Positions 52,256 through 61,262 are shown, counted from the stretch's first letter. The stretch is 64,000 bases of DNA from Bradyrhizobium yuanmingense (GCF_900094575.1 NZ_FMAE01000001.1:496001-560000); one strand, 5' to 3'. Numbers and translations: made by a program. Notes: generated from the sequence alone by a model not told the origin.

Positions 52256-52508
52256 GGAACTCCTTTTGCGTCGGCGCAGTGTACCAAAGCGCCCGCGACT
52301 TGCACCCCGGCAATAGGGACAAACTGTCGCCGCAGCGCAAGCCGCGCGGGGCCCTGGAACCGGCATTCACAGCCGGACGTCGCCTCAAGCCGCGGATTGG
52401 CGCCCTCGGAACAAGGCCTCAACCCGAATCGATTGCGAAGGGATGAGCCAAAACGGCGTCCCGGTCCATACCCAGAGCGGGGGCCAAGCGCCCTGGTCGC
52501 GCTCGGTT

Positions 52509-52542
52509 TGTTGATTTGAACCTCGGACTGTTGATTTGAACC
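52509..52542 (+). promoter_or_regulatory. Tandem 14-base direct repeats upstream of the molybdenum hydroxylase operon
   Basis: TGTTGATTTGAACC occurs at 52509-52522 and again at 52529-52542, 20 bases apart start to start, i.e. on the same face of the helix. It lies 70 bp before the first gene. Likely an operator for an unidentified activator. Confidence 0.55.
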
Positions 52543-52611
52543 GTTCCAGTTTGCCGCACACATTGCGCCCCTGAGTTCAATCGGTGGATTGGGCCAATCA
52601 GGGGACTTGCG

Positions 52612-53061
<450 letters not shown>

Positions 53062-53073
53062 GGAAATCCCCAC

Positions 53074-55260
53074 ATGAACAAGCATATATCGCCGCGGCTC
53101 AACCGCCGCGCCTTCGTCATCGGCACCGCTGCGGTCGGTGCCGGCCTTGCCATCGGCCTCGACCTGCCCTTCGGCGGCCCCGCCGTGGTCCGCGCCGCCG
53201 ACGGCTCGCCGGAGATCGGCGCCTGGGTCGTGGTCAGGCCCGACGACACCGTGGTGATCCGCATCGCCCGCTCGGAGATGGGTCAGGGCTCGCTGACCGG
53301 CCTCGCCCAGCTCGTTGCCGAGGAGCTCGAATGCGACTGGACCAAGGTCACGACCGAATATCCGACCCCCGGCCAGAGCGTCGCCCGCAAGCGTGTCTGG
53401 GGCGATTTCTCGACCGGCGGCAGCCGCGGCATCCGCTCCTCGCAGGACTATGTGCGCAAGGGCGGCGCCACCGCGCGCGTGATGTTGATCCAGGCCGCAG
53501 CCGACGCATGGAAAGTGCCGGCCTCCGAATGCAGGGCCCAGAACAGCGTCATCACCCATACGCCCTCGGGCCGGACCACGACCTATGGCAAGGTCGCCGA
53601 AGCTGCGGCGAAGCTGACGCCGCCGGCGGACGTCAAGCTGAAGGATCCGAAGGACTGGAAGCTGATCGGCAAGGGCGTCAATCGGCTCGACACGGTCGAC
53701 AAGACCACCGGCGCGATGATCTACGGCGTCGACGTCAAGCTGCCGGGCATGCTGAACGCTGCGATCAAGGACTGCCCGGTGTTCGGCGGCAAGCTGAAGA
53801 GCTTTGACGAAGCCAAGATCGCCAACATGAAAGGCGTCAAGAAGGTCGTCAGGGTCGGCGACACCGCCGTCGCGGTCGTCGCCGACACCTGGTGGCACGC
53901 CAAGACCGCGCTGGAAGCACTGCCGATCGTCTGGGACGAAGGCGACAACGCAAAAGTCTCCAGCGAGTCGATTGCGAAATGGCTGGCCGAGGGCCTCGAC
54001 AATGCGCAGCCGGCCTATGTCGGCAACAAGAACGGCGACGCGAAGGCCGCGATTGCCGGCGCCGCCAAGAAGGTCGAGGCCGTCTACTCCTATCCCTACC
54101 AGAACCACGCCACGATGGAGCCGATGAATGCCACCGCGCTCTACACGGCCGACAGATGCGAGGTCTGGTGCGGGACGCAGAACGGCGAGGCGGCGTTTGC
54201 AGCGGTGCTGGAAGCGTCCGGCCTGCCGGCCGAGAAGTGCGACGTGCACAAGGTGATGTTAGGGGGCGGCTTCGGCCGGCGCGGCCAGACCGACTATGTC
54301 CGCCAGGCCGTCATGATCGCCAAGCAGATGCCGGGCACGCCGATCAAGCTGCTGTGGTCGCGCGAAGAGGACATGGCGCACGGCAGGTATCACCCGATCA
54401 CCCAGTGCAAGATGACCGGCGCGTTCGATGCCAACAACAACCTGATCGCGCTGCACTACCGCCTGTCCGGGCAATCGATCCTGTTCTCGCTCCGCCCCGA
54501 AGCGTTGCAGAACGGCATGGATCCCGCGGCATTCCAGGGCGTCGCCCAATCCGGCGAAGCCGCATTCGGCTATTCGGTGCCGAACCTTCTGGTCGAGCAT
54601 GCGATGCGCAACCCGCACGTCCCGCCCGGCTTCTGGCGCGGCGTCAACGTCAACCACAACGCGATCTACATGGAATGCTTCATGGACGAGCTCGCCCATG
54701 CCGCAGGCCAGGACCCCCTCGAATTCCGTCGCAAGCTGATGGGCAACCACCCCAAGCACCTCGCGGTGCTCAATGCGGTGGCCGAGAAGATCGGCTGGAC
54801 CACGCCGGCGCCGCAAGGCGTCTATCGCGGCATCGCGCAGGTGATGGGCTATGGCAGCTATGTCGCCGGCGCCGCCGAGATCTCGGTGACAGAGGGCAGC
54901 AAGATAAAGGTGCATCGCATCGTCGCCTCCACCGATCCGGGCTACGTCGTCAATCCGGCGCAAGTGGAACGGCAGGTCGCCGGCTCCTTCGTCTATGGCC
55001 TCTCCGCGCTGTTCTACGGCGGCTGCACGGTCAAGGGAGGCAAGATCGAGGAGACCAACTTCGACACCTACAATTCGATGCGCATCAACGAGATGCCGAA
55101 GGTGGAGGCGGTGATGGTGCCGAGCGGCGGGTTCTGGGGCGGCGTCGGCGAGCCGACCATCGGCGTGGCGGCGCCGGCCGTGCTGAATGCGTACTTCGCC
55201 GCGACCGGCAAGCGCATTCGCCATGTGCCGCTGCGCGACCAGAACATCACGTTCGCGTAA
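53074..55260 (+). CDS. Molybdopterin-binding large subunit of a molybdenum hydroxylase (isoquinoline 1-oxidoreductase beta type)
   Basis: 728 residues. An N-terminal Tat-type signal (LNRRAFVIGTAAVGAGLAIG) implies folded export to the periplasm. Domain order follows the CoxL-like family: an N-terminal aldehyde-oxidase repeat (SEMGQGSLTGLAQLVAEELE), the molybdopterin-binding segments (MLGGGFGRRGQTDYVRQAVM, PGFWRGVNVNHNAIYMECFMDELAH) and a C-terminal GGFWGGVGEPTIGVAAPAV. Substrate is unknown; relatives hydroxylate N-heterocycles or oxidise aldehydes and may use periplasmic cytochromes as acceptor. Confidence 0.88.
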   Translation: MNKHISPRLNRRAFVIGTAAVGAGLAIGLDLPFGGPAVVRAADGSPEIGAWVVVRPDDTVVIRIARSEMGQGSLTGLAQLVAEELECDWTKVTTEYPTPGQSVARKRVWGDFSTGGSRGIRSSQDYVRKGGATARVMLIQAAADAWKVPASECRAQNSVITHTPSGRTTTYGKVAEAAAKLTPPADVKLKDPKDWKLIGKGVNRLDTVDKTTGAMIYGVDVKLPGMLNAAIKDCPVFGGKLKSFDEAKIANMKGVKKVVRVGDTAVAVVADTWWHAKTALEALPIVWDEGDNAKVSSESIAKWLAEGLDNAQPAYVGNKNGDAKAAIAGAAKKVEAVYSYPYQNHATMEPMNATALYTADRCEVWCGTQNGEAAFAAVLEASGLPAEKCDVHKVMLGGGFGRRGQTDYVRQAVMIAKQMPGTPIKLLWSREEDMAHGRYHPITQCKMTGAFDANNNLIALHYRLSGQSILFSLRPEALQNGMDPAAFQGVAQSGEAAFGYSVPNLLVEHAMRNPHVPPGFWRGVNVNHNAIYMECFMDELAHAAGQDPLEFRRKLMGNHPKHLAVLNAVAEKIGWTTPAPQGVYRGIAQVMGYGSYVAGAAEISVTEGSKIKVHRIVASTDPGYVVNPAQVERQVAGSFVYGLSALFYGGCTVKGGKIEETNFDTYNSMRINEMPKVEAVMVPSGGFWGGVGEPTIGVAAPAVLNAYFAATGKRIRHVPLRDQNITFA

Positions 55261-55308
55261 AGCATGATCCGGAGAAGTGTGGAGCGGGTTTCCGAAAAGA
55301 TCATGCTC
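55261..55308. repeat. Short rhizobial palindromic element
   Basis: AGCATGATCCGG...AAAAGATCATGCTC, about 48 bp with GAGCATGATC-type inverted ends. Elements of this form are scattered in Rhizobiales genomes. It directly follows the large-subunit stop codon. Confidence 0.65.
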
Positions 55309-55320
55309 AAAGGACAAATC

Positions 55321-55353
55321 GCGGCGGCCGTATCGGCCGCCGCAGCATTTTCC
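55321..55353 (+). terminator. Hairpin between hydroxylase and sox genes
   Basis: GCGGCGGCC-GTATC-GGCCGCCGC, a perfect nine-base stem, followed by AGCATTTT. Only 22 bases separate it from the soxF start, so it may be an internal attenuator rather than a full stop. Confidence 0.55.
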
Positions 55354-55364
55354 GGACAGGTCTC

Positions 55365-56636
55365 ATGAATGCGCCGGTGACGCGGCGGAATGCCGTCCTC
55401 GGCATCGCCGTCGCAGCCACATCGCTCGCCGCCCCTTCGATCCTGCGCGCACAATCGGCGGGCCGCGTCGTCGTGGTCGGCGGCGGCTTTGGCGGCGCCG
55501 CTTGCGCCCGCGCGCTCAAGCGCGCCGATGCTAAATTGCAGGTCACCCTGATTGAGCCGAACAAGACTTACATCTCCTGTCCCTTCAGCAACGAGGTGAT
55601 CGCGGGCCTGCGCGAGATCGAGGCGCAGCAGTTCGCCTATGACAAGCTTGCCGCCGGGGGCATCAGCATCGTCACACAGGCTGCGACGAACATCGACACG
55701 CAAACACGTCGTGTGACGACGGGCGATGGCACCACGTTCGGCTATGACCGCCTCGTGCTCTCGCCCGGCATCGACTTCCATTTCGAAGCCCTGCCCGGCT
55801 ACGACGACGCCGCATCGGAGACGATGCCGCACGGCTGGAAGGCCGGCGCGCAAACGCTTTTGCTGCGCCGGCAATTGGAAGCGATGGCGGACGGCGGCAC
55901 GATCGCCATTGCAATCCCGGCCAATCCTTCCCGGTGCCCGCCAGCGCCCTACGAGCGCGCGAGCCTGATCGCGCATTACCTGAAGTCGAGAAAGCCGCGG
56001 TCGAAAGTTCTGATCCTCGATGCCAAGGACGCGTTCTCTCAGCAGCGGCTGTTCGAGAAAGCGTGGAAGGAGCTCTATGGCGACATGATCGAGCGCGTCG
56101 CACTGTCGCAAGGCGGCCGCGTCACCTCGGTCGATCCGACGATGCGAACCATCGTCACGGAGTTCGGCAACTACACCCCTGACGTCGCCAACGTCATCCC
56201 GCCGCAGCGCGCGGGGCGCATCGCCGCCATCGCGGGCGCTGCGGACGCGACGGGCTGGTGCCCGATCGATCCCGTCACGTTCGAGTCCAAGCTCGTTCCG
56301 AACGTCCACGTCGTCGGCGACGCCTGCCTCGGCGGCGGCATTCCCAAATCAGCATCCGCTGCGAGCGCGCAAGGCAGGGCCTGTGCTGGCGCGATCGTGA
56401 ATCTCTTTGCTGGCCGCGCGCCGGAGACGCCACGCCTGACAGGCGTCTGCTACAACGTCGTCGCGCCCGGTTACGGCTTTTCGCTGGCCGGCAATTACGA
56501 GCCCAGGGGCGACATCTTCGCCGAGGTCGAGGGCGGCGCCACCAGCCCGGTCGACGCGCCGCGCGAATTGCGCGCCCGCGAGGCGGACGAGGCCGAGCGC
56601 TGGTTTGAAACCATCACGGCGGACACCTTTGGCTAG
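55365..56636 (+). CDS. soxF: Sulfide dehydrogenase flavoprotein, FCSD/SoxF type
   Basis: 423 residues with a Tat-like signal (TRRNAVLGIAVAATSLAAP) and an FAD-binding GxGxxG (VVVGGGFGGAACARAL). Redox cysteines are likely those in YISCPFSNEV and GVCYNVV, the pair that forms the flavocytochrome c sulfide dehydrogenase disulfide. VHVVGDACLGGGIPKSASAASAQG is the second FAD motif. Flavoprotein that oxidises sulfide, usually with a cytochrome partner; here the neighbour is the SoxX-like cytochrome. Its stop overlaps the soxX start region. Confidence 0.86.
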   Translation: MNAPVTRRNAVLGIAVAATSLAAPSILRAQSAGRVVVVGGGFGGAACARALKRADAKLQVTLIEPNKTYISCPFSNEVIAGLREIEAQQFAYDKLAAGGISIVTQAATNIDTQTRRVTTGDGTTFGYDRLVLSPGIDFHFEALPGYDDAASETMPHGWKAGAQTLLLRRQLEAMADGGTIAIAIPANPSRCPPAPYERASLIAHYLKSRKPRSKVLILDAKDAFSQQRLFEKAWKELYGDMIERVALSQGGRVTSVDPTMRTIVTEFGNYTPDVANVIPPQRAGRIAAIAGAADATGWCPIDPVTFESKLVPNVHVVGDACLGGGIPKSASAASAQGRACAGAIVNLFAGRAPETPRLTGVCYNVVAPGYGFSLAGNYEPRGDIFAEVEGGATSPVDAPRELRAREADEAERWFETITADTFG

Positions 56637-57075
56637 AGCACCGATCCATATCGCAGCGCTGATCTCTGCCAGCCTCGCCTGCAGCGCGAGCGCGGACGAG
56701 CTCGTGCCCTACACAATCGTCGGCGACGGCATTCCCGCCTCGCTCACCGGCTCGACCAGCGATGCCACGCGTGGGCGCGCGCTGGTGCTCGCACGCACGA
56801 CGACCTGTATGCTCTGCCATTCCGGCCCATTTCCGGAAACGCGGTTCCAGGGCGACCTCGCGCCTGATCTTGCCGGTGCCGGGAACCGGTGGTCCGCGAG
56901 CCAGTTGCGGCTTCGACTGGTTGATGCCTCGCGCTTCAATCCGGACACCATCATGCCGTCCTATTATCGCAACGACGGCCTCGTCCGCGTCGGACGCAAC
57001 TTCGCCGGCAAGCCGATCCTGTCGGCTGCGGAGATCGAGGACATCGTGGCTTTTCTTGCAACGCTTCGGGACTAG
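56629..57075 (+). CDS. soxX: Sulfur-oxidation monoheme cytochrome c SoxX
   Basis: About 148 residues if started at the TTG 56629, which overlaps the soxF stop by eight bases; an earlier in-frame TTG at 56605 is possible. Neither has an ATG. A signal peptide (IHIAALISASLACSASA) is followed by one heme c site CMLCH and an axial Met likely in TIMPSYYRN. With SoxA it forms the SoxAX complex that attaches thiosulfate to SoxY. The C-terminal NFAGKPILSAAEIEDIVAFLATLRD is SoxX-like. Confidence 0.82.
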   Translation: MARAPIHIAALISASLACSASADELVPYTIVGDGIPASLTGSTSDATRGRALVLARTTTCMLCHSGPFPETRFQGDLAPDLAGAGNRWSASQLRLRLVDASRFNPDTIMPSYYRNDGLVRVGRNFAGKPILSAAEIEDIVAFLATLRD

Positions 57076-57080
57076 GTTTC

Positions 57081-57548
57081 ATGCCAACCACGCGACGACA
57101 ATTCTTGAACCTCGCCGGAGGCGTGACAGTCGCCGGCACGGTCCCGATCGTGACGCTGCGGCCGCTTCAAGCGACGCCCGCGATGCTCAACGCTGCGATC
57201 CGTAACCTCGTCGGCGAAGCCCAGCTTCGCAACGGCAGGATCAGGCTCGACATTCCGCCGCTGGTCGAGAACGGCAATACGGTGCCGATGACGGTCAGCG
57301 TTGCAAACCCGATGACGGCGGACGATTACGTCAAGAGCATCCACGTCTTCAACGAGAAGAACCCGCAGCCGAACATCGGCAATTTCTATCTTGGTCCTTC
57401 CTCCGGCCGCGCCCAGGTCTCGACCCGGATCCGGCTCGCCGACACCCAGAAGGTGGTCGCGATCGCGCGCCTGTCCGACGACACGTTCTGGCAGGTTGCC
57501 GCCGATGTCGTCGTGACGCTGGCGGCCTGCACCGAGGAGATGAACTGA
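57081..57548 (+). CDS. soxY: Sulfur carrier protein SoxY, non-canonical C-terminus
   Basis: 155 residues with a twin-arginine signal (TTRRQFLNLAGGVTVAGTVPI) and a SoxY domain (GRIRLDIPPLVENGNTVPMTVSV, VKSIHVFNEKNPQPNIGNFYLGP). In canonical SoxY the protein ends in GGCGG, the swinging arm whose Cys carries the sulfur substrate. Here the end is VVVTLAACTEEMN: one cysteine (150) in the same place but no GG motifs. The carrier function probably survives but may be altered. Six bases follow soxX; its stop overlaps the soxZ start by one base. Confidence 0.86.
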   Translation: MPTTRRQFLNLAGGVTVAGTVPIVTLRPLQATPAMLNAAIRNLVGEAQLRNGRIRLDIPPLVENGNTVPMTVSVANPMTADDYVKSIHVFNEKNPQPNIGNFYLGPSSGRAQVSTRIRLADTQKVVAIARLSDDTFWQVAADVVVTLAACTEEMN

Positions 57549-57865
57549 TGGCTGCCCTCATCAACGTTCCCTCGAAAGCCAAACGCGGCGAGATCATCGA
57601 GATCCGCACGCTGACCTCGCACATCATGGAAACGGGATTCCGCCACACCGCGGACGGCAAGCTCGTGCCGCGCGACATCATCACGAGCTTCATCTGCCGC
57701 TACAACGGGGCCGAGGTCTTTCGCGCCGACCTGTTTCCGGCGATCGCGGCGAACCCATATTTATCGTTCTTCACGGTGGCCAAGGAGAGCGGCAAGTTCG
57801 AGTTCGAGTGGATCGGCGACAACGGCTATTCGTCCACCGCATCGGCATCGATCACGGTCGAATGA
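57548..57865 (+). CDS. soxZ: Sulfur oxidation protein SoxZ
   Basis: 105 residues; forms the SoxYZ complex as partner of the carrier. SoxZ family features: GEIIEIRTLTSHIMETGFRHTADGKLVPRDII, then FPAIAANPYLSFFTVAKESGKFEFEWIGDNG. No signal peptide, exported in complex with SoxY. It overlaps soxY by one base at the front and soxA by four bases at the end (ATGA). Confidence 0.92.
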   Translation: MAALINVPSKAKRGEIIEIRTLTSHIMETGFRHTADGKLVPRDIITSFICRYNGAEVFRADLFPAIAANPYLSFFTVAKESGKFEFEWIGDNGYSSTASASITVE

Positions 57866-58641
57866 TTGTTTGGCGCGCGATAGCGGCGGCGATATTCCTC
57901 GTCACGGGCCCAGCCCTGCTCGCCGCAGAGATCCCGCCCGATGCGCGCCGCTCCGGCTATGCCTTCATGGGCCCGGACACCCGGGCGATGCAGGACGACG
58001 ACACCGCCAATCCCGGCATGCTGTTCGTGCTCGACGGCGAGCAGCTGTGGAAGAAGAAGACCGGCAGCGCCGACAGGGCATGCGCCGATTGTCATGGCGA
58101 TGCGCGCACCAGCATGAAGGGCGTCGCGGCGCGTTATCCTGCCTTCGACAAGGCCCTCGGCCGTCCCGTCACGCTCGACCAGCGCATCAATCTCTGCCGG
58201 GCCATTCATCAGCAGGCGACGCCGCTACCTTACGAGACCCGCGACCTGCTCGCATTGTCCGCCTTCGTCGCCCACCAGTCGCGTGGCAATCCGATCACGG
58301 CCGGCGACGATCCGCAACTCAAGCCGTTTGTCGACCAGGGCCGCGACCTCTTCATGCAGCGCGAAGGCCAGCTCAACCTTGCCTGCACCAACTGCCATGA
58401 CGACAATTTCGACAAGCGCCTCGCGGGCGCTCCGATCACGCAAGGACAGCCGACCGGCTATCCGCTGTATCGACTGGAATGGCAGACGCTGGGCTCGCTG
58501 GAGCGACGGCTGCGCAGCTGCATGAGCGGTGTCCGCGCCCAGGCCTATGATTACGGCTCACCCGAGTTGGTCGCACTCGAACTGTACCTGATGTCGCGGG
58601 CGCGCGGCCTGCCGATGGAAACGCCGGCGGTACGGCCCTGA
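57862..58641 (+). CDS. soxA: Sulfur-oxidation diheme cytochrome SoxA
   Basis: 259 residues from the ATG at 57862. Signal peptide (AIAAAIFLVTGPALLAAE), two heme c sites CADCH and CTNCH, and the SoxA active-site cysteine region RLRSCMSGVRAQAYDYGSPELVALELYLMSRARGL near the end. With SoxX it would link thiosulfate to SoxY. Last gene of the plus-strand run; soxB, soxCD and soxV/W are not in the window. Confidence 0.92.
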   Translation: MIVWRAIAAAIFLVTGPALLAAEIPPDARRSGYAFMGPDTRAMQDDDTANPGMLFVLDGEQLWKKKTGSADRACADCHGDARTSMKGVAARYPAFDKALGRPVTLDQRINLCRAIHQQATPLPYETRDLLALSAFVAHQSRGNPITAGDDPQLKPFVDQGRDLFMQREGQLNLACTNCHDDNFDKRLAGAPITQGQPTGYPLYRLEWQTLGSLERRLRSCMSGVRAQAYDYGSPELVALELYLMSRARGLPMETPAVRP

Positions 58642-58647
58642 AACAGC

Positions 58648-58674
58648 AACGGCCGGACCATCCGCCCGGCCGTT
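58648..58674. terminator. Bidirectional terminator after soxA
   Basis: AACGGCCGG and CCGGCCGTT, a perfect nine-base stem with a nine-base loop, between convergent soxA and the NCS2 permease gene. Confidence 0.7.
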
Positions 58675-58694
58675 CCGCAACAATGAAGCCGGGC

Positions 58695-60362
58695 CTACTC
58701 CGCCGGTGCGGCCGACATCTCCGGATGCGCGGCATAGTGTTCGCTGGCGCCGAGCTTGCTGGCCGCGAACAGGCCGGCGGCCATCACGGCGTAGGCCAGC
58801 GCGACCGCGGGGGTCACGCCAAAGCCGCCGCCGATGCCGACGGCCTCGCCATGCATGAAGCCGAAATAGGTCAGGATCGCCCCGACCAGCGCAAAGGCGG
58901 AGGCCTTCTCGAAATCGCGCTCGATGATGAAGACACCGATAGCGCCGAGGATGAGGCCGCCGAGGATGGAGCCGCCGCCCATGACTTCGAGGCCGTGATA
59001 GAACACGCCCTGCTGCGGCAGCGCCGCCACCGCTGCGGTCTTGACCGCGTCGGCCTTGTCGGCCGCCATCCCGCCGACAGTTGCTGCCGCAGTCATGGTC
59101 GAGGCCAGCATCGTATCGATCTGGAGCTTGGCCCAGGCGGCAAGGTGCGGGGTCAGTGCCAGCACGATCGCAGGCGCGTGCTTGACCGGCGTGGTCTGGA
59201 ACGCCTGCGCGCCGATCAGCATGCCGATGTAGAGCAGGATCGGAGAGATCGCGACCACGGGCACCAGCGCCAGCAGCACCGAGATGATGCCGAACCAGGA
59301 CAGCACCACCACCATGATGCCGGTCGCAGCCGAATAGCCGATTCGGCCGCCCATCGCCTTCCAGCCGGGATGGCCGATATAGACCGCGTTGATGAAAGGA
59401 TTGCCCATCAGGCAGCCGATCAGGCTGACGACGCCGTCGGCGGTGAGCACGCGCGTGGTCGGATAGTCGTCGCCGGCCGCTTCCGCGCTCTCGACATTGT
59501 CCATGGCCTCGACGAGGTCGTAGATGCCGAACGGAATGGCGGTGACCAAGATGATGCCGAGGAATTCGAAGCCGGAGAAGACGTAGCCAAGCGCCGGGAT
59601 CGGCACCGAGAAGCCGAAATTGGCGAAGGCCGCACCGACGCCCGCGATGCTCAGGCCGCCGAGGCCGAGCCCGAACAGGTTCGAGCCCCAGGCGATGATC
59701 ATGCCGGCCGCGATTGCGACGAGGCCCGCGGGAATGCCGCGCCAATACTTCACGCCGCCGAACCAGCTCACCAGGATGATGGCGAAGCAGACGAGACCGA
59801 TCTGCGGCGTCATGTACATCTCTAACGCTGGCCGCATCGAGATGAAGGTGACGGAGACCCCTGCGAGCGTGCCGAGCAGCGCCGCGCGCGGCGTGATCTT
59901 GCGGATGAACGGCGCGATGAAGCCGCCGATCATCAGGATGAAGCTCTGGAAGAATACCCAGACGAGGCCCGCCGACCACCCCTTGAGCGGATCGCCGGTC
60001 TTGAGCGTGATCGGCAGCATGATCACGAAGGTCACGATGAACATGTGCGGCACGCTGACGCCCGACGGCAGCGCGCAGACGTCGTTGCGGCCGGTCTTCT
60101 GGGCCAGGCGATAGGCGAGATAGGCGTAATAGAAGGTGGAGAGACACATCATCAGCCCGAGCGCGGGCAGGATGCGGCCGAACACGAGGCTGTCGGGCAT
60201 CTTCAGCACGAAGCGCAACAGGCCCGTGAGCACCAAGATGTTGACGAGGATGTTGGTGCCGAAGCCGAACAACGCGTTCCAATCGCCCGACGTCCATAGC
60301 GCCGGCTTGAAGTCGGACTTGTTCAGATCAGAACTGCCGGCCGCCCCCGTCAATGTGCTCAT
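58695..60362 (-). CDS. NCS2-family nucleobase-type permease
   Basis: 555 residues with about 12-14 helices. The length and phrases such as GFGTNILVNILVLTGLLRF, VCALPSGVSVPHMFIVTFV, NPFINAVYIGHPGWKAMGGR and the acidic GFGVTPAVALAYAVM suggest an AzgA/GhxP-like NCS2 member, i.e. proton-coupled uptake of purines, pyrimidines or related ureides. Ten bases downstream of the cysteine hydrolase gene, so one transcript behind the sigma-54 promoter. The neighbour suggests a nitrogen-rich cyclic or ureido substrate. Confidence 0.85.
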   Translation of the reverse strand: MSTLTGAAGSSDLNKSDFKPALWTSGDWNALFGFGTNILVNILVLTGLLRFVLKMPDSLVFGRILPALGLMMCLSTFYYAYLAYRLAQKTGRNDVCALPSGVSVPHMFIVTFVIMLPITLKTGDPLKGWSAGLVWVFFQSFILMIGGFIAPFIRKITPRAALLGTLAGVSVTFISMRPALEMYMTPQIGLVCFAIILVSWFGGVKYWRGIPAGLVAIAAGMIIAWGSNLFGLGLGGLSIAGVGAAFANFGFSVPIPALGYVFSGFEFLGIILVTAIPFGIYDLVEAMDNVESAEAAGDDYPTTRVLTADGVVSLIGCLMGNPFINAVYIGHPGWKAMGGRIGYSAATGIMVVVLSWFGIISVLLALVPVVAISPILLYIGMLIGAQAFQTTPVKHAPAIVLALTPHLAAWAKLQIDTMLASTMTAAATVGGMAADKADAVKTAAVAALPQQGVFYHGLEVMGGGSILGGLILGAIGVFIIERDFEKASAFALVGAILTYFGFMHGEAVGIGGGFGVTPAVALAYAVMAAGLFAASKLGASEHYAAHPEMSAAPAE

Positions 60363-60372
60363 GATAGTACCC

Positions 60373-61071
60373 CTATGTGGTCGAAACCGTCATTGCCTCC
60401 AGAACTGCGGCTGAATCCGCGACCCAGCCGAAGATGCCGCCCTGGGCCTTGATCATCTTCAGGCCCATCTCGTGAAACTCGGGGAAGTAGGACGCGCAGC
60501 CGTCGGCGATGACGACGCAGCGATAGCCGCGGTCGTTGGCCTCGCGCACCGTGGTGTTGACGCACACTTCCGTGGTGACGCCGCACACGAGCAAATTCTC
60601 GATGCCGTATTTCTCCAAGACCTCGCCGAGCTCGGTCGCGTAGAACGCCCCCTTGCCGGGCTTGTCGATGACGATTTCGCTGTCGAGCGGATAGAGCTCG
60701 GGAATGATGTCGTGGCCGGCCTCGCCGCGAATGAGGATGCGCCCCATCGGACCGGGATCGCCGATGCGAAGGCTCGGCGCGCCGCGCTCGACCTTGGCCG
60801 GCGGCGCGTCGGAGAGATCGGGCAGATGCCCCTCGCGCGTGTGAATGACCAGCATGCCGCTGTCGCGCGCGGCCGTCAGCACCGCGCCGATCGGCTTCAC
60901 CGCACGCCCGAGCTGGCTGACGTCGTTGCCCAGGGTCTCGCCGAAACCGCCGGGCTCCATGAAGTCGCGCTGCATGTCGATGATGAGAAGCGCGGTGGCG
61001 GACCAGTCGAGCGTGATCGGCTCGGGCTCGGCGCTGACGACGCCCTTGGTCGGCTTGGCTGAGTTCAACAT
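60373..61071 (-). CDS. Isochorismatase-like cysteine hydrolase, biuret-hydrolase-like
   Basis: 232 residues with the D-K-C triad of the family at Asp32 (LIIDMQRDF), Lys140 (DKPGKGAF) and Cys170 ([12 protein letters not shown]). The stretches [25 protein letters not shown] and HDIIPELYP match what I recall of rhizobial biuret hydrolase BiuH and triuret hydrolase TrtA (triad D36/K142/C175 in BiuH). Therefore probably an amidohydrolase for a urea-derived compound releasing ammonia or urea. The sigma-54 promoter fits a nitrogen-scavenging role. Exact substrate unproven. Confidence 0.82.
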   Translation of the reverse strand: MLNSAKPTKGVVSAEPEPITLDWSATALLIIDMQRDFMEPGGFGETLGNDVSQLGRAVKPIGAVLTAARDSGMLVIHTREGHLPDLSDAPPAKVERGAPSLRIGDPGPMGRILIRGEAGHDIIPELYPLDSEIVIDKPGKGAFYATELGEVLEKYGIENLLVCGVTTEVCVNTTVREANDRGYRCVVIADGCASYFPEFHEMGLKMIKAQGGIFGWVADSAAVLEAMTVSTT

Positions 61072-61106
61072 GACGGCCCCGCGAGAACTCTCCTGGCCGG
61101 GAGTTC

Positions 61107-61122
61107 TGCAAGCGCCGTGCCA
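61107..61122 (-). promoter_or_regulatory. Sigma-54 (RpoN) promoter of the hydrolase-permease operon
   Basis: Minus strand TGGCACGGCGCTTGCA matches TGGCACG-N4-TTGCA exactly (-24 GG and -12 GC). The transcript would start near 61097, about 26 bases before the ATG at 61071. No clear NtrC site was identified upstream by eye. Confidence 0.8.
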
Positions 61123-61133
61123 TTGTGTACAAT
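61122..61133. promoter_or_regulatory. Palindrome abutting the -24 element
   Basis: ATTGTGTACAAT, five-base arms, fits a TNGTNNACNA type operator used by GntR-family repressors. It touches the -24 box, so binding there could block RpoN. No GntR gene is nearby. Confidence 0.4.
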
Positions 61134-61262
61134 TGCGGTTGAGCGCGGGTAGCGAGGGAATTTGTCGTCTGGTCAGAAGGTTACGCCGGCGATCGGCGTC
61201 TGCTTATTCCCTGTGCGACGGCTTCGCGCCGTGCATTTGCCTAAGAGATAAGCGGCTTCCTC

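Noticed and set aside
52410..52440. GGAAC-N17-CGATT resembling an EcfG promoter
   Set aside because: The -10 part lacks CGTT, so the match is not better than chance in GC-rich DNA.
53892..55364. In-frame 491-codon extension upstream of soxF
   Set aside because: It overlaps the Mo-hydroxylase large subunit in another frame; the signal peptide and family start are at 55365.
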